Source of the DNA: Burkholderia vietnamiensis LMG 10929
GTDB taxonomy: Bacteria; Pseudomonadota; Gammaproteobacteria; Burkholderiales; Burkholderiaceae
Reading direction: 5' to 3'
DNA: 64,000 nucleotides
NCBI RefSeq assembly: GCF_000959445.1
Contig: NZ_CP009630.1
Location: 1,426,001-1,490,000, forward strand
Of the stretch, positions 37,216-48,839 are shown piece after piece (within the stretch, counting starts at the first letter, position 1; each line of letters starts with the position of its first letter). A program made the position numbers and the translations under genes. The notes under the pieces were generated by a model. The model made no database searches, had not been told where the DNA came from, and was given only the letters and a program-made list of their open reading frames with translations.

Positions 37216-38331
37216 ATGACCAGTGACTTCACCCGCCCGCCCGGCGGCTCGCATGCGGCGCTCGACACTGCGCGCGGGCCGCGCACGCCGACCGCCGACA
37301 CCCCGGCGATGGTTCTGCTGGTCGACGACCAGACGATCGTCGCCGAGGCGATCCGGCGCGCACTCGTCGACGAGGAAGGGATCGACTTCCACTACTGCCC
37401 GCGCTCGGACGACGCACTGGCCGTCGCGATCGACACGCGCCCGACGGTGATCCTGCAGGATCTCGTGATGCCCGGCGCGGACGGGCTGAGCCTCGTGAGC
37501 GCGTACCGCGCGAACCCGGCGACGCGCGACGTGCCGATCATCGTGCTGTCGACCCAGGAAGACCCGGCGATCAAGAGCACCGCGTTCGCGTGCGGCGCGA
37601 ACGACTACCTCGTCAAACTGCCGGACCGCATCGAGCTGGTCGCGCGGATCCGCTATCACTCGCGCTCGTACATGAACCTGCTGCAGCGCGACGAGGCCTA
37701 TCGCGCGTTGCGGCAGTCGCAGCAGCAACTGCTCGAGGCCAATCTGGAACTGCGGCGCCTCACGCACTCGGACGGCCTCACCGGGCTGTCGAACCGCCGC
37801 TACCTCGACGAATATCTGGCCGCCGAATGGCGCCGCGGCGCGCGCGAGCGCAGCGAGCTGTCGCTGCTGATGATCGACGTCGACAACTTCAAGCTGTACA
37901 ACGACACGTACGGGCACGTGTCGGGCGACGGCGTGCTCAGGCAGGTAGCCACGACGATCGAGCGCTGTCTCGCGCAGTCGGGCGATTTCGCCGCGCGTTT
38001 CGGCGGCGAGGAGTTCGCGGTCGTGATGCCGGCCACGACGCCGGGCGCCGCGCGGCTGCTCGGCGAGAAGATCCGCCTCGCGGTGGAGGCGTTGCGGCTG
38101 GAGCACACGCATTCGTCGACGGGACGCTACGTGACGATCAGCATCGGCGGCGCGAGCATCGTGCCCGCGCCGGGCGTGCCGGCCACCTTGCTGATCGAAG
38201 CGGCCGATCGCGCGCTGTATCGCGCGAAGCACGGCGGCAAGAATCGCGTCGACGTGGATGCGCAACCCACGCCGGCACCGCGGGCGCCGTCGGCCCCCGG
38301 CAGCGATCCGGACCGCTCGCCTACGCGGTGA
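37216..38331 (+). CDS. Response regulator diguanylate cyclase, WspR-like
   Basis: A 371-residue protein: receiver domain (about 32-155; phospho-acceptor Asp82 in VILQDLVMPGADG), a coiled linker (RQSQQQLLEANLELRRL), then a GGDEF domain with the active-site GGEEF at 263-267. It makes c-di-GMP when phosphorylated, like WspR. The inhibitory RxxD site five residues upstream reads QSGD, so product inhibition may be weakened. A disordered Pro-rich tail follows. No wsp chemosensory genes are adjacent. Its 3' end overlaps the converging phosphodiesterase gene by 11 bp. PNAG synthesis is a plausible but unproven target. Confidence 0.9.
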   Translation: MTSDFTRPPGGSHAALDTARGPRTPTADTPAMVLLVDDQTIVAEAIRRALVDEEGIDFHYCPRSDDALAVAIDTRPTVILQDLVMPGADGLSLVSAYRANPATRDVPIIVLSTQEDPAIKSTAFACGANDYLVKLPDRIELVARIRYHSRSYMNLLQRDEAYRALRQSQQQLLEANLELRRLTHSDGLTGLSNRRYLDEYLAAEWRRGARERSELSLLMIDVDNFKLYNDTYGHVSGDGVLRQVATTIERCLAQSGDFAARFGGEEFAVVMPATTPGAARLLGEKIRLAVEALRLEHTHSSTGRYVTISIGGASIVPAPGVPATLLIEAADRALYRAKHGGKNRVDVDAQPTPAPRAPSAPGSDPDRSPTR

Positions 38332-40570
38332 CGAGGCGGCGCGCGTAGTCGGCCGCTTCGAGCGGCCGGTCGAACAGGTAGCCCTGTTGCATGTCGCAAC
38401 CGATCTGCTGCAGGAACCGCGACTGCGCTTGCGTCTCGACGCCTTCCGCGGTCACCTTCATGCCGAGCGAGTGCGCCATCGCGACGACGGCCTGCGTGAT
38501 CGCCACCGAGTCGCGGTGATCGGGCACGCCCGACACGAACGAACGGTCGACCTTCAGGTTGTGCAGCGGGAAGCGCTTCAGGTAAGCGAGCGATGAATAG
38601 CCGGTGCCGAAGTCGTCGACGGAGATCCGCACGTTCAGGTCCGCGAGCGCTTCGAGCATCGGCAGCACGGTTTCCGTGTCGTTCATCAGCACGCCCTCGG
38701 TGATTTCGAGCTGCAGCGCGCGCGGATCGAGCTTCGTCAGCGCGAGACAGCGATAGACCGATTCGACGAGGCCCTCGTGGAACTGCCGCGGCGACAGGTT
38801 GACGGACAGCATCATGTCGGGCGCGATCGTGCGGCGCCATTCGGCGGCCTGCCGGCAGGCCGTTTCGAGCACCCATTGGCCGATCGCGACGATCAGGCCC
38901 GTGTCTTCCGCGACCGGGATGAACTCCGCCGGCGACAGCGGCCCGAGCTCCGGACTGGTCCAGCGCAACAGCGCCTCCGCGCCGACCGTGCGGCCGCTGC
39001 GCGCGTCGACGACCGGTTGATACGCGAGCCGCAGCGCATCCGACGAGATCGCGCGGCGCAGCGACTGCTCGATCGCGAAGCGGCGCTGCAGCCGCAGGTT
39101 CAGCTGCGCGGTGAAGAACGTGAAGTGGTTGCGACCGCGCTGCTTCGCGTCGTACATCGCGGAATCGGCGTTGCGCATCAGCGTGGCCGCGTCGTCGCCG
39201 TCGCGCGGCGCGACGCTGATGCCGATCGACACGCCGAGCCAGTACTCGTTGTTCGCGATCTCGAACGGCTTCGCGATCGCGTCGATCACCTCGCGCGCGA
39301 GCGCGGCCAGCGCGTCGGGATCGTCGCAGTCCTCGACGAGGATCACGAACTCGTCGCCGCCGACGCGCGTGAGCGCATGGCGGCCGCTGCCGCATACGAC
39401 GAGCCGCGCCGCGACGCTGCGCAGCAGCGCGTCGCCGGCGTCGTGGCCGGCCGTATCGTTGACCTTCTTGAAGCCGTCCAGATCGATGAACAGGACCGCG
39501 ACGCGCGCGGGTCCGGCAACCGGGTCGCGCTTGCCGAACAGCTCGCGCATCCGCTCGGACAGCCAGCGCCGGTTGTACAGACCGGTCAGCGCATCGCGCG
39601 TCGCCAGATAGCGCAGCTGCTGCTGCGCCTCGCGCACGGGTCCGATGTCGTGGAACGACAACAGCACCGATTCCGGCTGCGTGGCGCCCGGCTTGACGAT
39701 CGGCACCGCGTTGCCGCGCACCCAGATGATGTCGCCGTCCGCGAGCCCGAAGCCCGCCGCATAGTCGAGCTGCGAGGCGCCCGTGACGAGCGCGCGTCGG
39801 CTCGGCCAGTCGTCCGGCGCGATCGACGTGCCGTCCTCGTGCACCTTGTAGAGAATCACCGTCGACAGCCGGCGCCCGACCAGATCGCCCTTCACGCGCA
39901 TCATCCGGTGCGCGCTCGGATTGCACGCGGTCACCACGCCGTCGCGCGACACGACCAGGATGCCTTCGTTCAAGCTGTTGACCACCAGCCGATGATGTTC
40001 CTCGCTGCGCACCAGTTGCCGAGCGATCGAATCCTGGTGCACCGCGAGGCCGACGCTATTGCCGATATCGCGCAGCAGGTCGGTTTCGGTGTCGGTCGGA
40101 CACCGCGGCTCGTGATGGTAGACGGCGAACGCGCCGAGCACGGTGCCCGCGTCGTCGAGAAACGGCACCGACCAGCACGCGCGCAGGCCGAACGACAGCG
40201 CGAGCGCACGATAGTCGGCCCAGAGCGGATCGGTTTCGATGTCCTCGACGGCGACCATCCGGCGTTCGTGCATCGCCGTGCCGCACGAACCGACGGCCGG
40301 CCCGATCGGCAGGCCTTCGATCGCGGCGCTGTACTGTTCAGGCAGCGACGGCGCCGCGCCGACGTGCATGTGGATGCGATCCGCATCGAGCAGCAGGATC
40401 GAGCAGGCCGCCCCGTCGCCGAGCAACGCCTCGGCACGCCGGCATACCTCGAGGAGCAACTCGGGCAGCGGCGTGTTGCGCGTGATCAGCCGCAGCACAC
40501 TCTGCTCGGACGCGAGTACTTCCGCTGCGAGCCCGGCGCTGTAGCGAGAACTTTGCGGTTCGGTATTCAA
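38321..40570 (-). CDS. GAF-PAS-GGDEF-EAL signalling protein
   Basis: A 749-residue cytoplasmic protein. GAF domain at about 20-180 (GSCGTAMHERRMVAVEDIETDPLW), PAS at about 190-310, GGDEF domain with RVGGDEF, and EAL domain with EALLRW, SVNLSPRQFH, LEITEGVL, DDFGTGYSSLAYL, LKVDRSF and AEGVET. All EAL metal and catalytic residues appear present, so it should hydrolyse c-di-GMP; the GGDEF motif is also intact but lacks an RxxD site. It may be bifunctional or GTP-regulated. No transmembrane segment. It converges with and overlaps the diguanylate cyclase gene by 11 bp. Confidence 0.9.
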   Translation of the reverse strand: MNTEPQSSRYSAGLAAEVLASEQSVLRLITRNTPLPELLLEVCRRAEALLGDGAACSILLLDADRIHMHVGAAPSLPEQYSAAIEGLPIGPAVGSCGTAMHERRMVAVEDIETDPLWADYRALALSFGLRACWSVPFLDDAGTVLGAFAVYHHEPRCPTDTETDLLRDIGNSVGLAVHQDSIARQLVRSEEHHRLVVNSLNEGILVVSRDGVVTACNPSAHRMMRVKGDLVGRRLSTVILYKVHEDGTSIAPDDWPSRRALVTGASQLDYAAGFGLADGDIIWVRGNAVPIVKPGATQPESVLLSFHDIGPVREAQQQLRYLATRDALTGLYNRRWLSERMRELFGKRDPVAGPARVAVLFIDLDGFKKVNDTAGHDAGDALLRSVAARLVVCGSGRHALTRVGGDEFVILVEDCDDPDALAALAREVIDAIAKPFEIANNEYWLGVSIGISVAPRDGDDAATLMRNADSAMYDAKQRGRNHFTFFTAQLNLRLQRRFAIEQSLRRAISSDALRLAYQPVVDARSGRTVGAEALLRWTSPELGPLSPAEFIPVAEDTGLIVAIGQWVLETACRQAAEWRRTIAPDMMLSVNLSPRQFHEGLVESVYRCLALTKLDPRALQLEITEGVLMNDTETVLPMLEALADLNVRISVDDFGTGYSSLAYLKRFPLHNLKVDRSFVSGVPDHRDSVAITQAVVAMAHSLGMKVTAEGVETQAQSRFLQQIGCDMQQGYLFDRPLEAADYARRLVTA

Positions 40571-40904
40571 TATGAATGCTGCCGTCAGTTCGACCGGGCT
40601 ATTGCGCCCGATTCGTTGGTTTTATGTGCACTCTTTATCGCCCCGCGTCGACAGGCCCCGCGGTGCGTCCCCTTTCGTGCCCGCCCCGAGCGCGCACGCC
40701 CTTACATTTAACACCAATCCATACAAAACAGTACTCTCGCTCGCATCGGGGCTTACGCTCAGTCAATCCACGCGGCCCCAACGGCGCCCCGATTTATCCG
40801 ACGATTCACGCGCGCGCACGCCCATGGCGCCTGCCTGTGGAACCGTTTCCCGACGCTGCGCCGTCGCGCGCGGGCATGCGCCGCGCCGGCCGCCCGGCAC
40901 CGCG
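40571..40904. other. Intergenic region
   Basis: About 330 bp upstream of the GAF-PAS-GGDEF-EAL gene and downstream of a LysR gene. A slightly AT-rich stretch at 40690-40745 may be the promoter of the former. No gene is supported. Confidence 0.4.
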
Positions 40905-41864
40905 TCACGGCGGATCGCCGACGAAGCGCAACTGCGCCGACTCCCCCATCAGCAACGCGCGATTGAGCTCGGCGGCCGCGCGCAGGTAATCCCACAAGGC
41001 GGTTACGCGCCGCAGCTTGCGCAGATCTTCGCGACAGGTCAGCCAGAAACAGCGCGTGACCACCACGTCGTGCGGCAACACCGGCACCAGCGCCGGCTGC
41101 GTGGCGGCCATGAAGCACGGCAGGATCGCGAGCGCGCCGCCCTGCAGCGCCGCGAACACCTGTGCGATCACGCTCGTGGTGCGCAGCCCGGCCGTCGCGC
41201 CCGGCACCGCGCGCTCCAGGTACAGCAATTCGCTGCTGAACGCGAGATCGTCGACGTAGCTGATGAACGCATGCTGCGCGAGGTCGTCGGTGCTCGCGAT
41301 CGGCGGATGGTTCGCGAGATAGTCGCGCGTCGCATAGAGCCGCAGCTGATAGTCACATAGCTTCGTGACGACGTAAGGGCCGCGCTCCGGCCGCTCGAGT
41401 GTGATCGCCAGATCGGCTTCGCGCTTGGGCAGATTGACGAAGTGCGGGACGGGCAGCAGATCGACCGTCACGTGCGGATGCGCGACGCGGAACTGCGCAA
41501 GCTGCGGCGCGAGGAAAAAGCAGCCGAAGCCTTCGGTCGAGCCGATCCGCACATGGCCCGACAGCGCGTGGCCGGTATTGGCGAGCTGATCGCAGGCGGA
41601 TTGCACAGTCGTCTCCATCGCGTCCGCATACGCGACGAGCCGCTGCCCCTCGGCCGTCAGCGTGAAGCCGCCCGAGCGCGACTTGTCGAACAGCAGCGTG
41701 CCCATCGCGGTTTCGAGCGCGCGAATGCGGCGCGCCACGGTCGTGTAGTCGACGCCCAGCCGCTTGGCCGCCCCGCTCGCGCGCTGCGTGCGCGCGACTT
41801 CGAGGAAAAAGCGCAGGTCGTCCCAGTTCAGGCTGCCGGAAGCCGGCTCGGTGGATGGTCGCAT
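40905..41864 (-). CDS. LysR-type regulator, likely of the mms/transport genes
   Basis: A 319-residue LysR protein. Helix-turn-helix: LNWDDLRFFLEVARTQRASGAAKRLGVDYTTVARRIRALE; effector domain from about residue 95. The ATG at 41864 is chosen over an upstream start since the extra 50 residues are unrelated to the family. It lies divergent to the MHS transporter gene with a 164-bp spacer, so it probably controls the transporter and mmsAB in response to a valine-derived or 3-hydroxy acid compound. That effector is inferred. Confidence 0.88.
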   Translation of the reverse strand: MRPSTEPASGSLNWDDLRFFLEVARTQRASGAAKRLGVDYTTVARRIRALETAMGTLLFDKSRSGGFTLTAEGQRLVAYADAMETTVQSACDQLANTGHALSGHVRIGSTEGFGCFFLAPQLAQFRVAHPHVTVDLLPVPHFVNLPKREADLAITLERPERGPYVVTKLCDYQLRLYATRDYLANHPPIASTDDLAQHAFISYVDDLAFSSELLYLERAVPGATAGLRTTSVIAQVFAALQGGALAILPCFMAATQPALVPVLPHDVVVTRCFWLTCREDLRKLRRVTALWDYLRAAAELNRALLMGESAQLRFVGDPP

Positions 41865-42028
41865 CGGTGCGAAAGGCAGGGAAAGGCGGGTGTCTCCGGG
41901 CCGGCCGTCGATATGCAGAAATGCATAACCAACCGGATTTCTTGTCGGTACATCATGGATCTGCGCATAACTATACTCGACCGTGACCTGCGGACCATGA
42001 GCCGCGGGCAACAAAATCAGGAGACACC

Positions 42029-43348
42029 ATGCAGACCCGATCCACCCTCGATGAGCACGCGGCCGTCGCGGCGCCGGCGCCCGCCCGCACCGCGAAGCAC
42101 TATCTGCTGGCCGGTTGGGCCAGCATGGCCGGCACCACGATCGAGTGGTACGACTTCTTCCTGTACGGCACCGCCGCCGCGCTCGTGTTCAACCGCATCT
42201 TCTTCCCGTCGCTCGATCCGGTCGTCGGCACGCTCGCCGCATTCGGCACGTTCGCGGTCGGCTTCATCGGCCGGCCGATGGGCGGCATCGTGTTCGGCCA
42301 CTTCGGCGATCGCATCGGCCGCAAGTCGATGCTGATGATCACGCTGCTGCTGATGGGCGTGCCGAGCATGATCATCGGGCTGATCCCGTCGTACGAGCAC
42401 ATCGGCTACTGGGCCGCCGCGCTGCTGATCGCCATGCGCTTCCTGCAAGGGATGGCCGTCGGCGGCGAATGGGGTGGCGCGGTGCTGATGGCCGTCGAGC
42501 ACGCACCGAAGGGCCGCAAGGGGCTGTTCGGCAGCCTGCCGCAGACCGGCGTCGGGCTCGGACTGATCCTGTCGTCTGTCGCGATGGCCGCGGTAGCCGC
42601 GCTGCCCGAAGCCGACATGCTGTCGTGGGGCTGGCGCGTGCCGTTCCTCGCGAGCATCGCGCTGGTCGGCCTCGGCTGGTTCATCCGTGCGAAGGTGCCG
42701 GAGTCGCCCGACTTCGAGAACGTGCGGCGTCAGGGCAAGGCCGAGAAGTCGCCGGTGACGGCCGCGCTGCGCCGCCATCCGCGCGAGGTGCTGACGATCG
42801 TCGGCGCGCGTGCGGCCGAAAACACGTGGTTCTACATGGTCGTCACGTTCTCGCTCGCCTATGCGACGCAGCAGCTGCACCTGCCGAAGGCCGAGATGCT
42901 GCACGCGATCACGGCAGGCGCCGCGCTGTCGCTCGTCACGATGCCGTTGTGCGGCCATCTCGGCGACCGCATCGGCCAGCGCCGGATGTTCGCGCTCGGC
43001 CTCGTGCTGATGTGCGCGTTCGCCGCGCCGTTCTTCATGCTGCTCGGCACGCAGCAGACCTCGTATGCGTGGTGGGCGATCGTGCTCGGCCTCGGCGTCG
43101 TGTTCCCGATTCTGTATGCGCCCGAGTCGCTGCTGTTCGCGCAGCAGTTTCCCGCGGAAATCCGCTACAGCGGCATTTCGCTGTCGGTGCAGCTGGCCGG
43201 CGTGATCGGCGGCGGCTTCGCGCCGATGATCGCGACGTCGCTGCTCAAGGCCGGCGGCGGCCAGCCGCACTACGTGATCGCGTATCTCGTCGGCTTCGGC
43301 GCGTTCGCGCTGCTGTGCACCGCGCTCATGCGTCCGGCCCGGGCGTAA
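42029..43348 (+). CDS. MHS-family major facilitator transporter
   Basis: A 439-residue, 12-helix permease of the metabolite:H+ symporter family. Signature loops: [25 protein letters not shown] near the N-terminus, [19 protein letters not shown] between helices 2 and 3, and [19 protein letters not shown]. Relatives carry dicarboxylates, shikimate, proline/betaine or citrate. With mmsA and mmsB immediately downstream, a branched-chain-derived hydroxy or keto acid is a reasonable guess. The ATG follows AGGAGACACC. Confidence 0.9.
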   Translation: MQTRSTLDEHAAVAAPAPARTAKHYLLAGWASMAGTTIEWYDFFLYGTAAALVFNRIFFPSLDPVVGTLAAFGTFAVGFIGRPMGGIVFGHFGDRIGRKSMLMITLLLMGVPSMIIGLIPSYEHIGYWAAALLIAMRFLQGMAVGGEWGGAVLMAVEHAPKGRKGLFGSLPQTGVGLGLILSSVAMAAVAALPEADMLSWGWRVPFLASIALVGLGWFIRAKVPESPDFENVRRQGKAEKSPVTAALRRHPREVLTIVGARAAENTWFYMVVTFSLAYATQQLHLPKAEMLHAITAGAALSLVTMPLCGHLGDRIGQRRMFALGLVLMCAFAAPFFMLLGTQQTSYAWWAIVLGLGVVFPILYAPESLLFAQQFPAEIRYSGISLSVQLAGVIGGGFAPMIATSLLKAGGGQPHYVIAYLVGFGAFALLCTALMRPARA

Positions 43349-43475
43349 GCCGCGCCGCCCAACGCTGCACCGCAATCCCTTTTTCCGTTCGACCTCACGT
43401 TCGCCGCCGCTGCATGCGCGGCGGACGCGGGGCGACCATTTTTCCCGCACCCACACCGTTTCTCCGGAGAGTGAC

Positions 43476-45002
<1,527 letters not shown>

Positions 45003-45016
45003 ACGGGAGCATGACC

Positions 45017-45907
45017 ATGGATATCGCATTCATCGGGCTCGGCAACATGGGCGGCCCCATGGCCGCCAACCTGCTCGCCGCCGGCCATGCGCTGACGGTG
45101 TTCGACCTGGACGCGCACGCGCTCGACGCGGCAGTGCGCGCCGGCGCGACGGTGGCCGGGTCGCCGCGCGACGCGGCCGCGCGCGCGTCGCTGGTCGTCA
45201 CGATGCTGCCGGCCGCGCAGCATGTGCGCGCCGTCTATCTCGGCGATGACGGCGTGCTGGCCGGCGCTCGCGCCGGCGCGACCTTCGTCGACTGCAGCAC
45301 GATCGACCCGGACACCGTGCGCGCCATCGCCGACGCGGCCGCGCAGCGCAACTTCGCGTTCGCCGATGCGCCAGTATCGGGCGGCACGGGCGGCGCGCAG
45401 GCCGGCACGCTGACCTTCATGGTCGGCGCGGAGGCGGCGCTGTTCGCGCGTATTCGCCCGTTGCTGCTCGACATGGGCAAGAACGTCGTGCATTGCGGCG
45501 GCACGGGCACCGGCCAGATCGCGAAGATCTGCAACAACCTGCTGCTCGGAATCTCGATGATGGGCGTGTCGGAAGCGATGGCGCTCGGCGCGGCGCTCGG
45601 CATCGATCCGGTCGTGCTGGCCGGCATCATCAACACGTCGACCGGCCGCTGCTGGAGTTCGGAAACCTGCAACCCCTACCCCGGCGTGAACGATGCGGCG
45701 CCCGCCGCGCGCGGCTATGCGGGCGGCTTTGCCGCGAACCTGATGCTCAAGGACCTCGGCCTCGCGACCGAAGCCGCGCGCCATGCGCGCCAGCCGGTGT
45801 GGATGGGCGCGCTCGCGCAGCAGCTGTATCAGTCGATGAGCCAGCACGGGCTCGGCGCGCTCGATTTCTCCGCTTGCGTGAAGCTGTACGACGCGCAGCC
45901 GGCGTGA
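45017..45907 (+). CDS. mmsB: 3-hydroxyisobutyrate dehydrogenase
   Basis: A 296-residue beta-hydroxyacid dehydrogenase. N-terminal Rossmann motif IAFIGLGNMGGPMAANL, substrate-binding DAPVSGGTGGAQAGTL, and catalytic Lys in GQIAKICNNLLLG. Of two ATGs six bases apart, 45017 has proper spacing from GGGAG. It oxidises 3-hydroxyisobutyrate to methylmalonate semialdehyde, the substrate of MmsA just upstream, so the two genes catalyse consecutive steps of valine degradation. Confidence 0.94.
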   Translation: MDIAFIGLGNMGGPMAANLLAAGHALTVFDLDAHALDAAVRAGATVAGSPRDAAARASLVVTMLPAAQHVRAVYLGDDGVLAGARAGATFVDCSTIDPDTVRAIADAAAQRNFAFADAPVSGGTGGAQAGTLTFMVGAEAALFARIRPLLLDMGKNVVHCGGTGTGQIAKICNNLLLGISMMGVSEAMALGAALGIDPVVLAGIINTSTGRCWSSETCNPYPGVNDAAPAARGYAGGFAANLMLKDLGLATEAARHARQPVWMGALAQQLYQSMSQHGLGALDFSACVKLYDAQPA

Positions 45908-45928
45908 CGCGCCAGATGCGCGCGGCAC

Positions 45929-45961
45929 GGCCCGCGCCGCCGGTAGACGGCGGCGCGGGCC
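45929..45961. terminator. GC-rich hairpin after mmsB
   Basis: A perfect 13-bp inverted repeat (45929-45941 with 45949-45961, 7-nt loop) lies 22 nt after the mmsB stop, between converging genes. It lacks a T run, so it may stabilise 3' ends rather than act as a full intrinsic terminator. Confidence 0.5.
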
Positions 45962-46013
45962 GGTAGCGCGGATTGCACGGCGGATCGCCGCAGTCGTGCG
46001 GGTGACGCGATGC

Positions 46014-46346
46014 TCAGCTGCGCGGGTTCGACGCCGTCTCGAAGGTCGGATGGCACTCGAAGGCCAGCTCCGAGCGCGCGTCGACGCGGCGGCCGCCGGT
46101 CAGCGACTCCTGCTTCAGGCTCGCGCGCATACCGCGCTGCGTGCAGTAGCTGGTCGCTTCGCTGACGGCTTTTTCATGGGCGTCGGCCCACGTCGTCGAC
46201 ACGCCGAGCGTGCGCGTCGTCACGGTGAAGACGTTCGGGTTCGACGTCGTGGTCACGTCGGAGGCGGTCGAGCACGCGGCGAGCAAGCATGCAGCCGCCG
46301 CGATGGTCAACCATCGCAGGGATGGAAAAAGTACTGGGATGGACAT
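46014..46346 (-). CDS. Small lipoprotein
   Basis: A 110-residue protein with a lipoprotein signal peptide (LRWLTIAAAACLLAAC, lipobox LAAC). The mature part (TVTTRTLGVSTTWADAHEKAVSEATSYCTQRGMRASLK) looks like a small alpha/beta domain with a pair of cysteines (CTQRG and FECHP) that may form a disulfide. The start at 46346 gives a standard signal length; a start at 46376 is possible. No function is known. It is likely anchored in the outer membrane facing the periplasm. Confidence 0.7.
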   Translation of the reverse strand: MSIPVLFPSLRWLTIAAAACLLAACSTASDVTTTSNPNVFTVTTRTLGVSTTWADAHEKAVSEATSYCTQRGMRASLKQESLTGGRRVDARSELAFECHPTFETASNPRS

Positions 46347-47217
46347 GAGGGCAAGCGCGCGTCGATTCGACGGCATCGGACAACATGGGCGACAGTATGC
46401 CTGCATGATCGCCGAAGATCATGCCCTTTTCAGTGAACAGATTGTTTCGGCTGGTTAAACGATCGCTGGGCGCTCGGCGGGTGGCGCCGCCCGGGACGCG
46501 CTGTGTCGTTGCCGTGGCGCGTGGTGTTTGTGCGAGTCGACGGTTGCTTGCGGAGTCGTCGGCGCGCGGCGCATGGCGACCTGAAACTGTGCGCGCTGCT
46601 CGATGCACTGCCGATCGCTCGGCAGGACATGCATAGGTTCATGCATGGAGCACGATGCTCCGATGCGCGGGTATTCGGTCGGAGGTGCAGCGCCCCGAGC
46701 GTGTTCAGCATGTCGAGCGCCGCTGAGGTCGCCCGCATGTCGCGTGTGCGTCGGCGGATGCGCATCGAACTCCCGTGTCCAGCGGACCGCTCATCATCAA
46801 TGGTTTGCTCCAATCAGATCGATGCGTACGCAACCAACAAGAAGTAGCCATCGACTACGTCCACGCGCATTGCTCTCATGAATCGCGTTGCGTTTTAAAC
46901 GCTTTTCCTGCATGTGCGGATTCGGCCGCGATGAGAGCGTCATCTCGTAGGGCGCCGAATCGCTCTTTTTACAAACGTGTGCCGCGAATCGCGCGCTCGC
47001 GCATCACGCGCATCACGCGCATCGCGCGTCGTGCGCAACGCTCCCACCGTCGGCGCGATCGCGCGCATCTCGCCGTGCGGGCACGCGCGTTGCGGCATCC
47101 ATGCGCCGCCGCTCTGGCGGACAGCAATCATTCTTCAATCCAGGCGCTGCGTCCCGCGCGATGCTCCGCGCGGCGACACCGCATCGCCAGCAGGTAACTC
47201 CTGAACGAGAGGACGAC
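46347..47217. other. Long intergenic region
   Basis: About 870 bp between two lipoprotein genes. It contains a short inverted repeat ATGCAT..ATGCAT near 46629-46646 and a brief tandem CGCGCATCA repeat near 47000-47025. Several open frames exist on both strands, but none has a convincing start, family motif or hydrophobic/ordered pattern. Promoter of the downstream lipoprotein gene is expected near its right end. Confidence 0.4.
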
Positions 47218-47982
47218 ATGAAATCCATTCGAACGATAGTGGCGCTGTGCTCGGTCATCACCATGCTCACGGCATGCGGTGGAGACGGCAACGACGTCGG
47301 CACCGTGCTCGGCATCTCGAAGCCGCAGGCACGCTTCATCAACGCGGTGCCGGCCGGCCCGAACCTCGACTACTACCTGAACGCGAAAGTCGATGCGTCC
47401 GGCGTCGCGTACAAGGGCGTGACCCGTTATCACGACATCGACTCGGGCACGCAGAACGCCAGTTACGACATTTCGGGCACCAACGCCACCGTCGCGTCGC
47501 AATCGTTCAGCGCGGCCAACGGCCACCACTACACGACCGTCGCGCTGCCCAGCACGTCGTCGCCGATCTCGGTGATCGACGATCCGTATGACAAGGGCCT
47601 GCTGTCGGACAAGGCGCGCGTACGCGCCTTCAATGCGTCGCCGAACGCGCAGAACGTGGACGTCTACGTCGTGCCGCCGGGGACGGACATCAACACGCAG
47701 AGCCCGACGCTCTCCGGCGCGGCGTACCAGAACGCGGCGCCTGCCACGGGCCAGGACTCGATCTATCTGAACGGCGGCAGCTATCAGGTGATCGTCACGA
47801 CTGCCGGCAGCAAATCGCCGATCCTGACGACTCCGCCGGTGACGATCAACAACAACGCCGACTGGCTGCTCGTGACGATCCCGTCGGGCGGTATCGGTGA
47901 CGTGACGCCGAACGACATCCACGTGCTCGTCGCCCAGGGCAACGATGCGGATACGTCGGCGCAGGAGCTCGGCCCGCAGTAA
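47218..47982 (+). CDS. DUF4397-type lipoprotein
   Basis: A 254-residue lipoprotein: signal MKSIRTIVALCSVITMLTAC with lipobox LTAC, then two Ig-like repeats of the DUF4397 type. The repeats are marked by ARFINAVPAGPNLDYYLN and ARVRAFNASPNAQNVDVYVVPPG, each about 100 residues. GAGAGGAC precedes the ATG. Such proteins sit on the outer membrane; roles are unknown. It follows a long gene-free region and stands alone. Confidence 0.82.
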   Translation: MKSIRTIVALCSVITMLTACGGDGNDVGTVLGISKPQARFINAVPAGPNLDYYLNAKVDASGVAYKGVTRYHDIDSGTQNASYDISGTNATVASQSFSAANGHHYTTVALPSTSSPISVIDDPYDKGLLSDKARVRAFNASPNAQNVDVYVVPPGTDINTQSPTLSGAAYQNAAPATGQDSIYLNGGSYQVIVTTAGSKSPILTTPPVTINNNADWLLVTIPSGGIGDVTPNDIHVLVAQGNDADTSAQELGPQ

Positions 47983-48033
47983 ATGATGGCGGCGGATCGC
48001 CGTTCGGCGGTCCGCCGCGTGACGGGCGCGCCG

Positions 48034-48588
48034 TCAGTTGCCGGTGCGCTCGAAACGAATCACATGCTCGACGCGTGCGCCGGCGCCATGCTCGGTCACG
48101 ACGTCGCCGACGTACGTGACCTGCCAGCCGGGCCGCGCGGCGATCAGCGGCATGTTGCCGCCCGGACGGCTTTCGAAGCCGCCGAGGCCGTCGGCCGGCG
48201 TGTTCACCGCGTTGTCGAGCGACGCGTTCGAATAGATCACGTTGTCGTGCCATTCATCGGCGCCGGTGCGCGCCTCCATGCCCTTGCCGTCGACGTCGAC
48301 CGTGTTGTCGGTGGCCGCCATGTTCGCGTTGTCGATCGTCACGATCCGGCTGGCTGCGCGGCGCACCGGGTCGCCGCTGTCGACCGCATGCGCGTCGACG
48401 TCGATGTCCGGCAGGCCGGTCGGCGTTTTGCCCGCGACCGATTCGGGCGTTTGCGGCCGTTTGGCCACTTCGGCAGCCTGGGTCGCCGCATCCGGCATGT
48501 CGCCACCGGCCGCGGGCGTCTTCACCGGGCTCTGCTTGATCTGTTCCCGCTGCTGTTGCGGGGTTGGGTTCGATTCCGCGTTCTGCAT
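48034..48588 (-). CDS. Hypothetical protein, possibly DUF3005
   Basis: A 184-residue soluble protein. The first 65 residues are low-complexity and Pro/Gln-rich; the rest is ordered: RIVTIDNANMAATDNTVD, DNVIYSNASLDN, ESRPGGNMPLIAARPGWQVTYVGDVV. The C-terminal block resembles DUF3005 proteins seen in Burkholderia, by memory only. The ATG follows AAGGAGG, so expression is likely. No signal peptide or membrane helix. Function unknown. Confidence 0.65.
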   Translation of the reverse strand: MQNAESNPTPQQQREQIKQSPVKTPAAGGDMPDAATQAAEVAKRPQTPESVAGKTPTGLPDIDVDAHAVDSGDPVRRAASRIVTIDNANMAATDNTVDVDGKGMEARTGADEWHDNVIYSNASLDNAVNTPADGLGGFESRPGGNMPLIAARPGWQVTYVGDVVTEHGAGARVEHVIRFERTGN

Positions 48589-48839
48589 CGCACCTCCTTG
48601 TTCGGGACCTTGCAGCGCGGTCCGGACGGGCCGCCGCCGTCGTCAGCCGGCGGCTGCGATCGGCCGCGTGACGAGCGCCATCGGCGCCGGGAATCGCTAC
48701 AACGGTCCTTGCAAATCTTTCACACACGCGTAGCGCGGCCGCGCGCCCGAGAGCGCGCGTGCCGCCTGGCTCCGCCATTGCGGCGGCGCAGCGCGGGCGG
48801 TGCTGCACGTGCCGCCCGGCGCCGCCCCGCGAGGCGCGA

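Noticed and set aside
46455..46813. Possible gene in the long spacer at 46.3-47.2 kb
   Set aside because: No start context, no family resemblance and shuffled-looking composition; left as non-coding.
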